Origin: Gottfriedia luciferensis
Lineage (GTDB): Bacteria; Bacillota; Bacilli; Bacillales; Bacillaceae_G
Reading direction: 5' to 3'
Assembly: GCF_001712755.1 (NCBI RefSeq)
Contig: NZ_MDKC01000010.1
Span: forward strand, 1 to 64,000
DNA: 64,000 nucleotides
Made by a program: the position numbers and the translations under genes. Positions 33,575 to 41,386 of this stretch are shown here, one piece after another; within the stretch, counting starts at the first letter, position 1, and each line of letters starts with the position of its first letter. The notes under the pieces were generated by a model. The model had not been told where the DNA came from and searched no databases. It worked only from the letters and a program-made list of their open reading frames with translations.

Positions 33575-34915
33575 ATGAAAAAAAAGCTGGAGCCTTCCTT
33601 AGACCCATCAAAAGTTTTAGTGATTGGATTTGCTCTTATTATAGTTTTAGGTAGTATTCTTCTAGCTCTACCAATCGCTACTATGGATGGAAAAGGGTTG
33701 AATTGGTTGGATGCTTTATTCACTTCTACATCTGCTACTTGTGTGACTGGATTAGTTGTAGTGGATACCGGTACAACGTTCACATTATTTGGACAATTAG
33801 TTATCTTGTCGCTCATTCAAGTTGGGGGTTTAGGTTTTATGACATTTGCTACTTTTTTTGCAGTTCTTTTAGGTAAGAGAATTTCTCTAAAAGAACGGTT
33901 GTTATTGCAGGAAGCATTGAATAATTTATCAATTGCAGGAATTGTTCGTTTAGTAAAGAGAATCTTTATTTTTACAATTGTGATCGAATTAGTTGGTGGG
34001 ATCATATTAGCAATTCGTTTTTCATTTGATATGCCAATTAGAAAGGCAATCTATTTTGGACTATTTCATTCTGTTTCTAATTTTAACAATGCTGGGTTTG
34101 ATTTAATGGGAGGATTTAAGAGTCTAACTGGCTATGTTGCAGATCCTACTGTTACAATTGTAGTTTGTTTATTGATTACACTTGGCGGAATTGGTTTTAT
34201 CGTAATGAACGAATTGTATGAATATAAACAAACAGGCTTTCTCTCTTTACATACTAAAGTAGTTCTTCAAACAAGTATTTATTTATTAGTTTTAGGAACT
34301 GTTCTGATTTTCTTCTTAGAATTGCATAATCCTAAAACATTACAGCCTTTATCTTGGACTGGCAAATTTCTGGGATCATTGTATCAATCTGTGACACCTA
34401 GAACGGCAGGATCCAATACACTCAATATACCTGATTTAACGCAACCCACACTTTTTATTATTATCATTTTAATGTTTATTGGGGCATCTCCGGGTTCTAC
34501 GGGTGGAGGGATAAAAACGACTACATTCGCTACATTATTAGGAGCTGTTCGTTCACAGATTAAAGGGAAAGAGGATGTTGTATTTTTTAAAAGAAGTATA
34601 ATGTATGACACTATTTATAAGGCACTTACTGTTACTGTATGTGGTCTGCTTATTGTTATCTTTGTAACCATGATATTGACAATTACAGAACATGGAAAGG
34701 ACTTCTTAATGATCTTATTTGAAGCAACTTCTGCATTTGGAACTGTTGGATTATCTATGGGATTGACCCCTGATCTAACACCAATTGGAAGGATTTTGAT
34801 CATTTTAACAATGTTTGCGGGAAGGGTTGGTCCATTGACGATTGCTTTTGCTGTTACATTAAGAAGAACTTCGGATCCTTTTAAACGACCAAAGGGTAAA
34901 ATCATGATTGGTTAA
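33575..34915 (+). CDS. K+ uptake membrane subunit, KtrB/KtrD type
   Basis: This 446-residue protein has the fourfold channel-like design of TrkH/KtrB. Pore glycines are seen in 'SATCVTGLVV', 'SNFNNAGFDLMGG', 'TPRTAGSNT' and 'SAFGTVGLSMG'. It is first in a two-gene unit with its gating partner 37 bases downstream. AGAGGAGATG precedes the ATG. Sequence alone does not tell me whether it is KtrB or KtrD. No c-di-AMP riboswitch is visible in its 163-base leader. Confidence 0.92.
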   Translation: MKKKLEPSLDPSKVLVIGFALIIVLGSILLALPIATMDGKGLNWLDALFTSTSATCVTGLVVVDTGTTFTLFGQLVILSLIQVGGLGFMTFATFFAVLLGKRISLKERLLLQEALNNLSIAGIVRLVKRIFIFTIVIELVGGIILAIRFSFDMPIRKAIYFGLFHSVSNFNNAGFDLMGGFKSLTGYVADPTVTIVVCLLITLGGIGFIVMNELYEYKQTGFLSLHTKVVLQTSIYLLVLGTVLIFFLELHNPKTLQPLSWTGKFLGSLYQSVTPRTAGSNTLNIPDLTQPTLFIIIILMFIGASPGSTGGGIKTTTFATLLGAVRSQIKGKEDVVFFKRSIMYDTIYKALTVTVCGLLIVIFVTMILTITEHGKDFLMILFEATSAFGTVGLSMGLTPDLTPIGRILIILTMFAGRVGPLTIAFAVTLRRTSDPFKRPKGKIMIG

Positions 34916-34952
34916 ATCGGACCATAATTCAATTTATAGGAGCAATGTGAAT

Positions 34953-35606
34953 ATGAAAAAACAATATGCAGTCATTGGACTCGGTAGATTCGGCTCAGGT
35001 ATTGTGAATACTTTATTACAACACGGTAATGAAGTGTTAGTAATTGATATTAATGAAGATCGAATTAATCAGTTTGCAGACACAGCTACACATGCAGTAA
35101 TAGCAGATTCTACAAATGATGAAGCTTTAAAGGCTATTGGTATAGGTAACTTTGACACAGTGATTGTAGCGATTGGAAATGATATGCAATCTAGTATTTT
35201 AACAACCTTAGTTTTAAATGAATTGAAAATTGATAAAATTGTTGCAAAAGCATTAAATAAGCGTCATGGTGAAGTGTTAAAAAAAGTGGGGGCTGATTGG
35301 GTTATCTATCCGGAAAAGAATATGGGAGAAAGAGTAGCTCATCAATTAATGTCTCCAAATGTTTTAAACTTTATTGAACTCGCTCAAAATTACAGTATTG
35401 AAGAAATTAAGTTACCTTCAAAAATGGTTGGGAAAAGTTTGAAAGAATTAAACATTAGAGTAGAATTTAATTTAACTGTCATCGCTATAAAAAGCGAAGG
35501 AGTAGTTAATATCTCACCTTCTCCTGATGAAATTATACATGAAGGAGATGTATTAGTTATGATTGGAGAAAATAGGGATTTACATAGATTTTCAAATATC
35601 GAATAA
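34953..35606 (+). CDS. K+ uptake gating subunit, KtrA/KtrC type
   Basis: This 217-residue cytosolic RCK protein has the RCK_N nucleotide fold ('VIGLGRFGSGIVNTL', then a helix-capping 'VIDINED') and a C-terminal RCK_C domain (about 135-217). The RCK_C domain of KtrA/C binds c-di-AMP in characterised bacteria. The ATG at 34953 with AGGAGC upstream is preferred to the longer frame. It forms the Ktr complex with the preceding gene product. Confidence 0.92.
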   Translation: MKKQYAVIGLGRFGSGIVNTLLQHGNEVLVIDINEDRINQFADTATHAVIADSTNDEALKAIGIGNFDTVIVAIGNDMQSSILTTLVLNELKIDKIVAKALNKRHGEVLKKVGADWVIYPEKNMGERVAHQLMSPNVLNFIELAQNYSIEEIKLPSKMVGKSLKELNIRVEFNLTVIAIKSEGVVNISPSPDEIIHEGDVLVMIGENRDLHRFSNIE

Positions 35607-35678
35607 GTTTTAAAAATACAATTTTAAATTAAAAATTATTTTCTCATGAGTAGCGTTTTTTAGTAAAATGTACTTATT

Positions 35679-35805
35679 TTTATCGTGATAAATATGTAAA
35701 CGATTACCAAAAATAGAGCAACTAAAATCATTTATTTCAAGTAATCGTTTACAATAAATATTCCAAAAATCACCATTTGACGAGTGTATTTTATCATGAT
35801 AAAGT
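35679..35805 (+). promoter_or_regulatory. Promoter with two operator-like palindromes and a hairpin
   Basis: TTTATCATGATAAA (35790-35803) is a perfect 14-bp palindrome. It overlaps the -10 box of a TTGACG (35777-35782), 17-base spacer, TAAAGT (35800-35805) promoter. A near-copy, TTTATCGTGATAAA, lies exactly 111 bases upstream (35679-35692). Between them is a perfect 12-bp inverted repeat, GTAAACGATTAC (35696-35707) and GTAATCGTTTAC (35741-35752). This looks like tight repression, maybe with looping. The regulator is unknown. Confidence 0.65.
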
Positions 35806-35891
35806 TGGTCTTACGTTTAAAAACGAACGTCAAACCACGGCCATTTGGTCATGGTTTTTTATATGAAAAAAATCGAAAGGAGAATACAAAA

Positions 35892-36080
35892 ATGAAAAAA
35901 GTTATTTTATCTTTAGTAGTTGGATGTGGATTTTCTATTTTACTGACTGGGTACGAAACGAATAAGTCAGAAGTTAATAAAAAGGTCTCTATGTTTAATC
36001 AAACTGAGGTACAAAACGTGTTATCAAGTATTGTAGCAGTTGATCAATCGAAAGAGATCGTTTGGAATCAAGCGCGCTAA
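35892..36080 (+). CDS. Small signal-peptide protein, copy 1
   Basis: This 62-residue product has an N-terminal signal ('KKVILSLVVGCGFSILLTGY'). The end resembles a lipobox (LTGC) with Tyr in place of Cys at residue 21. The mature part is short and polar and ends in IVWNQAR. AAAGGAG lies seven bases before the ATG. I do not recognise the family. Export and C-terminal processing to a peptide signal are possible but unproven. It is the first of two tandem copies. Confidence 0.65.
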   Translation: MKKVILSLVVGCGFSILLTGYETNKSEVNKKVSMFNQTEVQNVLSSIVAVDQSKEIVWNQAR

Positions 36081-36104
36081 TTAGTAGCGAATTTTCCTAA
36101 AGAT

Positions 36105-36160
36105 GGTCTTACGTTTAATAATGAACGTCAAACCACGGCCATAGGTCATGGTTTTTTTAT
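36105..36160 (+). terminator. Leader terminator of copy 2
   Basis: AAACCACGGCC pairs with GGTCATGGTTT (one mismatch, one wobble) and is followed by seven T. The same structure lies at about 35832-35862 before copy 1. Both are between a possible transcription start and the start codon, so attenuation is possible. Confidence 0.7.
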
Positions 36161-36188
36161 ATGAAAAAAATTGAGAGGAGAAAACAAA

Positions 36189-36377
36189 ATGAAAAAAGTA
36201 ATTTTATCTTTAGTAGTTGGATGTGGATTTTCTATTTTACTGACTGGGTACGAAACGAATATGTCAGAAACGAATAAAACAATTTCAACGTTTAATCAAA
36301 AAGAAGTACAAAGTGTATTAACAAATATAGTTGTAACTGGAAATTCACAACAAATCGTTTGGAATCAAGTACGATAA
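36189..36377 (+). CDS. Small signal-peptide protein, copy 2
   Basis: This 62-residue paralogue of the preceding gene has identical residues 1-24, including the LTGY end of the signal. The middle is divergent, but FNQ, EVQ and the C-terminal IVWNQVR are kept. Conservation at both ends with a free middle is the pattern expected of a precursor whose C-terminus is the active part. Function unknown. AGAGGAG precedes the ATG. Confidence 0.65.
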   Translation: MKKVILSLVVGCGFSILLTGYETNMSETNKTISTFNQKEVQSVLTNIVVTGNSQQIVWNQVR

Positions 36378-36501
36378 TTATAGCAGGAAGAGGGAAAAAG
36401 AGATTTTTTTTGCCACTCATTTCTTCCTATATTTGTTGATCCATTAGATTGCTATTATTTTGAGATTCCAAATTTATAATGTAAATTTTAAAAAAAGTCT
36501 C

Positions 36502-36530
36502 TTTACAAATTTATCCTAAAGTTATATATT
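36502..36530 (+). promoter_or_regulatory. Promoter of kimA
   Basis: TTTACA (36502-36507) and TATATT (36525-36530) have a 17-base spacer and lie about 45 bases before the riboswitch aptamer. The 36378-36501 stretch holds no gene, only a weak AGGAAGA/TCTTCCT hairpin after copy 2. Confidence 0.75.
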
Positions 36531-36571
36531 TACATTTGAAAATTTTATATTTCTCTATTTTCAAACCATAG

Positions 36572-36750
36572 TTGCTTAATCTTAAAAAGAGCGGGGGAAC
36601 CATTTCTTTATAGGGGTGAATCCTTTTTTGTAAAGGTAGGGGTATTCTTTAATCCCGAATCCGACAGCTAACCTCGTAAGCATTTAAAGAAGGGGGTTTA
36701 TTTAGTATTGTTTTTAAACACTAAGTAAAGCTTAGTGTTTTTTTGTACGT
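36572..36750 (+). ncRNA. c-di-AMP (ydaO/yuaA) riboswitch upstream of kimA
   Basis: Conserved blocks are GCGGGGGAACCATTT, TAGGGGTGAATCC, GGTAGGGG, then CCCGAATCCGACAGCTAACC with TCGTAAGC. The expression-platform terminator is AAACACTAAG paired with CTTAGTGTTT plus eight T at 36716-36745. This matches the known ydaO (kimA) regulation in Bacillus subtilis, where c-di-AMP shuts off the importer. Confidence 0.95.
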
Positions 36751-36775
36751 TTTTTTAAGAAAAGGGGAGAAATTT

Positions 36776-38680
36776 ATGCATCATCCGTCCGATTATATAG
36801 AACTAGGACTTTTTATTTTAGCGATTTTTGGGATTTATTACTCAGTTGCAAATTTTAACAGCGTAAAACGAGTTTTTATTGGTAGACCAATGAGAACTGC
36901 AGAGATCCATGCTCAGCATAATAAGTTGATTTGGTTTATTGCCTTACCGATTCTTGCAGCCGATTTGTATTCATCTGTATCTTATGGACCAGAGGCTGGA
37001 ATGACCGAGTTGATCGGTCTAGGGGCAAAAGCACACTGGTATATCATACCAATTACAATCGCAACTGTTCTTTTATTAGGATTACTTATTCTTTCATATA
37101 TTATGGGAATATTAGCTTATCCTAGTGGTGGCGGGGCATATGCGATTGCAAAAGACAATTTCAAACCTCGATGGGTTTCGCTCATCGCTTCAAGCTCACT
37201 ATTAGTTGATTATATTTTAACTGTTGCGGTTTCAGTATCTGCTGCTTTAGAAGCTGTTGCATCTGCATACCCAGCTGTTGCACCTTATGAAACAGTGTTA
37301 GCTATTTTTTGTGTATTTCTATTATTAGTTGTTAATCTTCGTGGGGTTGCAGAGTCTGCAAGAATTTTCGCATGGCCAACATTTGGCTTCATGATTTGTA
37401 TGTTACTTTTAATATTTACTGGATTTTTTGATGAATTGCAACATGGTTTTGTACAGCATCATACACCTACATTTGGTACTGTTCCACAAGGTTTAAGTAT
37501 TTTGCTTGTATTAAAAGCATTTAGTTCTGCATGTTCAGCTTTAACAGGTATTGAAACTATTTCAAATGCAGTACCAGTTTTTAGGGAACCTCGTCAAAAA
37601 AATGCAATTAAAACATATATAGCGCTAGGTGTTATAACTTCAATTACACTTTTAGGTTTTGCCTATCATTTATATGTGAATGGTATTTCACCTAATCCAA
37701 ACGATACGATGTTATCACAATTAATAAAAGTCTATTTCGGACATGGAATACTGTATCAAGTTATCATTTGGTTTACGTTTATCATTTTAATTTTAGCTGC
37801 TAACTCAACGTTTACAGGATTTTCTCAATTGGCGGCGATTGTAGCGGCAGATGGATTTTTACCTCGAGGATTTACAAACCGAGGTGATCGTTTAGGTTAC
37901 TCAAACGGAATCATCGCACTTGCTGCAGCGGCTAGTATTTTAATTATTGCATTCCAAGCGCATACAAATGCATTAATTCCACTGTACGCAATCGGTGTAT
38001 TTTTATCTTTTACAATAGCGCAATTAGGTTTAACAAGAAGGTGGAAGCGGGTTAAAGGACCGAAATGGCAAGTGAAATTAGCAATAAATATTATCGGTTT
38101 AATTGTAACTTCTGTTGTTACGGTTATATTTGCAGTTACAAAATTTGCTGATGGTGCTTGGGTTGTTTTAGTTGTTATTCCGACAATAATTTTCTTCTCT
38201 TTAGCTATTTATAAACATTATCAAAATGTAGCAAGCGAATTAAGGATTGATTTAAGTTCTTTTAAACCAGAAGCAAATAAAGTTATAACAGTTGTATTAG
38301 TGTCGGGTACTCATCGTGTTGTTCACAATACATTATCATTTGCAAAAGGTATTGCTACTGAACCAATTGCAGTCTATGTAGGTTTTGATGATGAATCGAT
38401 CAAAGGAATGGAAGAAAAGTGGGAAGAATGGGGTACACCTTGTCGCCTAGTCGTTTTAAAAAGCCCATATCGATCAGTATTAGCACCACTATCAAGATTC
38501 ATTAAGATAATTGAAGCAAAAGAGCAAAATAGTCACGTTCAAATTGTGATTCCACAATTTATTCCTAAAAGATGGTGGCATAATCTTCTGCATAATCAAA
38601 CTGCATTATTACTTCGACTTTGGTTGATTAGTCAGAAAGATGTAGTCGTTACGACAGTTCCTTATCATTTGAGAAAATAG
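36776..38680 (+). CDS. kimA: High-affinity K+ importer KimA
   Basis: This 634-residue APC-type transporter has about 12 membrane segments in residues 20-480 and a cytosolic C-terminal domain ('VITVVLVSGTHRVVHN', about 500-634). It imports K+ with protons. The N-terminal 'VFIGRPMRTAEIHAQHNKL' and 'LAADLYSSVSYGPEA' blocks are typical. The ATG at 36776 with AAAGGGGAG upstream is used; the longer frame runs into the terminator. It is controlled by the adjacent riboswitch. Confidence 0.94.
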   Translation: MHHPSDYIELGLFILAIFGIYYSVANFNSVKRVFIGRPMRTAEIHAQHNKLIWFIALPILAADLYSSVSYGPEAGMTELIGLGAKAHWYIIPITIATVLLLGLLILSYIMGILAYPSGGGAYAIAKDNFKPRWVSLIASSSLLVDYILTVAVSVSAALEAVASAYPAVAPYETVLAIFCVFLLLVVNLRGVAESARIFAWPTFGFMICMLLLIFTGFFDELQHGFVQHHTPTFGTVPQGLSILLVLKAFSSACSALTGIETISNAVPVFREPRQKNAIKTYIALGVITSITLLGFAYHLYVNGISPNPNDTMLSQLIKVYFGHGILYQVIIWFTFIILILAANSTFTGFSQLAAIVAADGFLPRGFTNRGDRLGYSNGIIALAAAASILIIAFQAHTNALIPLYAIGVFLSFTIAQLGLTRRWKRVKGPKWQVKLAINIIGLIVTSVVTVIFAVTKFADGAWVVLVVIPTIIFFSLAIYKHYQNVASELRIDLSSFKPEANKVITVVLVSGTHRVVHNTLSFAKGIATEPIAVYVGFDDESIKGMEEKWEEWGTPCRLVVLKSPYRSVLAPLSRFIKIIEAKEQNSHVQIVIPQFIPKRWWHNLLHNQTALLLRLWLISQKDVVVTTVPYHLRK

Positions 38681-38682
38681 TA

Positions 38683-38718
38683 TTAAAAGCATGAAATGTT
38701 TATTTCATGCTTTTTTAT
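38683..38718 (+). terminator. Intrinsic terminator after kimA
   Basis: AAAAGCATGAAAT pairs with ATTTCATGCTTTT and is followed by T residues. From 38719 to 38913 there is no gene. Confidence 0.88.
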
Positions 38719-38913
38719 TTGGAAGTCTTAAGAAAAATAAGTGCAAACAAAAAAAGTGAATATAAACGTTTTTAAGTTGATGAAGAATATTAAGAATTAC
38801 AGTTTAAAAAGTGTTAACAAAAAAATAACTTAATATTGCTATACGAAACATACAATATATGAGGTATTAATAAAAAATAACTTTTCCTAATTAAGAATTA
38901 AAGAGGTGTGGTT

Positions 38914-39351
38914 ATGTATTATTATCAAAACTACCGAAACTTGAATGTAAGAGATCAGAAATTAATAAGTGACGTTGAAAAAGCTATCAATGGTGAATAT
39001 TCAGCAATTAGTTGCTATGCGAAATTAGCGAATTTAGTAAAGAAAGAGGAGGAACGTAAAACCATATTAGAAATAAGGGAAGATGAAATAAAACACTACA
39101 ATCAGTTTGTATCAATTTATACTAGTTTAACAGGGAGAAACCCACAGCCGAAAATTACAGAAAATTGTCCTGATGTCTATATAGAAGGTCTTGAGTTTGC
39201 ACTAAAAGATGAACAAGAAACAGTCGATTTTTATTTAAGTGTTTCAGACGGAACATCAAATCAATTTATTAAAAATGCTTTTAGTAGAGCGGCAAAAGAT
39301 GAGCAAAATCATGCAGTCTGGTTCCTTTATTTTTACACAAAAAATAAATAG
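38914..39351 (+). CDS. Ferritin-like/rubrerythrin-like protein (YhjR type)
   Basis: This is a 145-residue helical-bundle protein. Di-iron ligands expected in the ferritin-like fold can be placed in 'INGEYSAISCYAKL' (E), 'IREDEIKHYNQF' (E and H), 'LKDEQETVDFYL' (E) and 'AAKDEQNHAVWFLY' (E and H). It lacks a rubredoxin domain. It resembles Bacillus subtilis YhjR, a spore-linked rubrerythrin-like protein. The ATG at 38914 with AAGAGG upstream is used instead of an in-frame GTG six bases earlier. Confidence 0.8.
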   Translation: MYYYQNYRNLNVRDQKLISDVEKAINGEYSAISCYAKLANLVKKEEERKTILEIREDEIKHYNQFVSIYTSLTGRNPQPKITENCPDVYIEGLEFALKDEQETVDFYLSVSDGTSNQFIKNAFSRAAKDEQNHAVWFLYFYTKNK

Positions 39352-39373
39352 GATTAATTATAAGGAGAGGACA

Positions 39374-39412
39374 ATGAGCATATTGTTCAAATTTAAAGAG
39401 TCAGGTGCATAA
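39374..39412 (+). CDS. Possible 12-residue micro-ORF
   Basis: An ATG with an excellent TAAGGAGAGG site three bases upstream opens a 12-codon frame (MSILFKFKESGA) that stops 33 bases before the lipase-like gene. It could be a leader peptide for the downstream gene or a decayed start. Only the ribosome site supports it. Confidence 0.3.
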   Translation: MSILFKFKESGA

Positions 39413-39444
39413 TAGGCATGCAATAAACGATAGGGCGTGGGTAT

Positions 39445-40296
39445 ATGAATCTCTCATCCAAAAGAAATAGTTTCAATAGTAAAGAAGCTATACTACTTGC
39501 TGCATTTAGCTATCAAGCTTATGTACTTTATCAAACAGGAAAAATTAATTTACCGAAAGGCTATGTGCTAAAATATACTATTTTTGCTGATGTGAATGTA
39601 GAAAATCCCACTAAAGAAGTATTTGGATTTATTGCTGAATCGAGTGAAAATGTCATCATTGCATTTAGAGGATACGCCTCTTATCCGGCAGATCTTATTG
39701 CAGCATATGATATTCTCCAAGTACCATATCCATATGTAGAAAATGCGGGAAAGACTTCTCGAGGTTTTACTTGTATTTATCAATCTACAAGAAAAAAATT
39801 ATTAAAAGAAATAAATAAATTTTCAAAGAAGAAAAGCCTATTCATAACTGGACATAATTATGGTGGAGCTTTAGCAACGTTAGCTTCTTTAGATCTTGTT
39901 GTAAATACAAAATTTGAAAATATATTCGTCTATACTTTTGGTAGTCCTCGTGTTGGAAATCCAGAATTTGTTTTCAAATTTAATCAAATCGTTCGAAATA
40001 GCAATAGAGTTGTTAATATTCACGATTCTTTTGCAACATTTCCAGATAAAGTTTATCCTCCTCCATTTACAGAAGATGGAATATTTTATGAACACGTAAA
40101 TACAAAGTATCCACTTTCTTTTCAGCTGAACGATACACCACGAAACGATGGGATAGGTTGCTATTTTAAAAATCTAAGTCAATTGAATCCAAATTATTCA
40201 GAAGTGTTGTGCTCAGAAAATCCTGGTTTTTGCCCCAGCTCAGAAATGTGTTTTCCGTTTCAGAGAACTTGTAACTGTCCAAAACCTTGTCCTTAA
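39445..40296 (+). CDS. Lipase class 3-like protein lacking the nucleophile serine
   Basis: This 283-residue alpha/beta-hydrolase of the class 3 lipase family has no signal peptide. The nucleophile elbow reads GHNYGG, with N138 where the catalytic serine belongs. The other triad parts remain: D194 in 'VNIHDSFATFP' and the histidine in 'YEHV'. The C-terminus is cysteine-rich ('CSENPGFCPSSEMCF', then CNCPKPC). The paralogue next door has an intact GYSLGG. It is therefore likely a non-catalytic or altered paralogue. Confidence 0.82.
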   Translation: MNLSSKRNSFNSKEAILLAAFSYQAYVLYQTGKINLPKGYVLKYTIFADVNVENPTKEVFGFIAESSENVIIAFRGYASYPADLIAAYDILQVPYPYVENAGKTSRGFTCIYQSTRKKLLKEINKFSKKKSLFITGHNYGGALATLASLDLVVNTKFENIFVYTFGSPRVGNPEFVFKFNQIVRNSNRVVNIHDSFATFPDKVYPPPFTEDGIFYEHVNTKYPLSFQLNDTPRNDGIGCYFKNLSQLNPNYSEVLCSENPGFCPSSEMCFPFQRTCNCPKPCP

Positions 40297-40313
40297 AGAA
40301 GGTGGTGTTTTAT

Positions 40314-41168
40314 ATGAAACATTCACGTAATGGAGAAGAGGTGTTCAATAGTTCAGACGCTATTTTACTTGCCGTAATGTGTCATCAATCGAATCAACTG
40401 ATTGAAAATGAAAAAGGTGAAATAATCTTACCGAAAAGATTTAAACTGATTCATACAATTTACGCATTTGCAGGAGTAGAAGAACCGGAGGCAGAACCAT
40501 TTGGTTTTATCGCAGAATCAAATAATGAGATCGTTATTGCTTTTAGAGGTACTGATTCATTTAAAGATAATGAATCAGATCAGGACTTATATCAAGTAGA
40601 GTATCCGTTTGTTGAAAATGTTGGCAAAACTCATCGTGGTTTTACTTGTATTTATCAATCTGCTAGAAATGAAATGATGAGAGAATTAATGAAGCTTTCA
40701 CGTGATAAAAAACTATTCATAACAGGATATAGTTTAGGAGGAGCTTTGGCCGTTTTATGTTCATTTGATATTGCGATAAATACAGATTATAAAACACCAT
40801 ATGTTTATACATTCGGTAGTCCAAGGGTAGCCGATCCAGAGTTTGCATATCGATTCGATCAAACTGTAAAAAATAGTGTACGCATATTTAATGTACATGA
40901 CATTATTCCTACGTTGCCTGCAGAATCGTATCCTCCCCCATTTACTGCAAGAGGCCTCTATTATCGACATGTAAAAAAAAATTTTCCGGTATCATTTCAA
41001 CTAAATAGTATTGCTCGTAATCATTATATTGGCTGTTATTTTAATCAAATGCGTAGGTTGAATCCTGAATATGCTGCTTCATTATGTGCTAAAAATCCTG
41101 GTTTTTGTCCAAATACAAAAATCTGTGTTCCTTTTAATGGAAACTGTATTAGTAAAGATTCTAAGTAA
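40314..41168 (+). CDS. Lipase class 3 family protein
   Basis: This is a 284-residue paralogue of the preceding gene with an intact nucleophile elbow, 'TGYSLGGALAV' (S140). D196 is in 'NVHDIIPTLP', and a histidine is in 'YYRHV'. The C-terminus keeps the cysteine block 'CAKNPGFCPNTKICVPF'. There is no signal peptide. The ATG at 40314 with GAAGGTGG upstream is used; the upstream in-frame start overlaps the previous gene. Substrate unknown; the family includes lipases and poly-ester or phospholipid hydrolases. Confidence 0.82.
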   Translation: MKHSRNGEEVFNSSDAILLAVMCHQSNQLIENEKGEIILPKRFKLIHTIYAFAGVEEPEAEPFGFIAESNNEIVIAFRGTDSFKDNESDQDLYQVEYPFVENVGKTHRGFTCIYQSARNEMMRELMKLSRDKKLFITGYSLGGALAVLCSFDIAINTDYKTPYVYTFGSPRVADPEFAYRFDQTVKNSVRIFNVHDIIPTLPAESYPPPFTARGLYYRHVKKNFPVSFQLNSIARNHYIGCYFNQMRRLNPEYAASLCAKNPGFCPNTKICVPFNGNCISKDSK

Positions 41169-41192
41169 ATGGTTGAATAAAGTAAGTAAACG

Positions 41193-41235
41193 AAAAACAG
41201 AAGAGGCATATGTGCTCTCTTCTGTTTATTTTATT
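41193..41235 (+). terminator. Intrinsic terminator after the lipase pair
   Basis: AAACAGAAGAG pairs with CTCTTCTGTTT around a loop and is followed by a T-rich tract. Confidence 0.85.
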
Positions 41236-41386
41236 TATTTTTAAAGTGAGTTTAGTCCTATATGTGTTTTGAAAAAAGTCATATTATAATAGTTACCATG
41301 ACATGATTAATGTAGGATTAACTTATCAAAAATAGTTTTTATCTATTATCAACGAAGTATAATTGAGTTTATAGGAGAGATTTGGA

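Larger units (their letters stand above)
35805..36377 (+). repeat. Tandem duplication (two units of about 295 bp)
   Basis: Each unit has a leader with an ACGTT/AACGT hairpin, a terminator (AAACCACGGCC with GGTCATGGTTT plus T run), a Shine-Dalgarno and a 62-codon ORF. Leaders and the first 72 bases of the ORFs are nearly identical; the middle of the ORFs has diverged. The second unit's terminator also ends the first gene. Confidence 0.88.

Noticed and set aside
33526-34905. Several minus-strand ORFs across the KtrB/D-type gene
   Set aside because: They mirror the transporter gene in reverse, and no independent signals support them.
36743-36775. Upstream extended start of kimA
   Set aside because: The extension begins in the terminator T run; the ATG at 36776 has the ribosome site.
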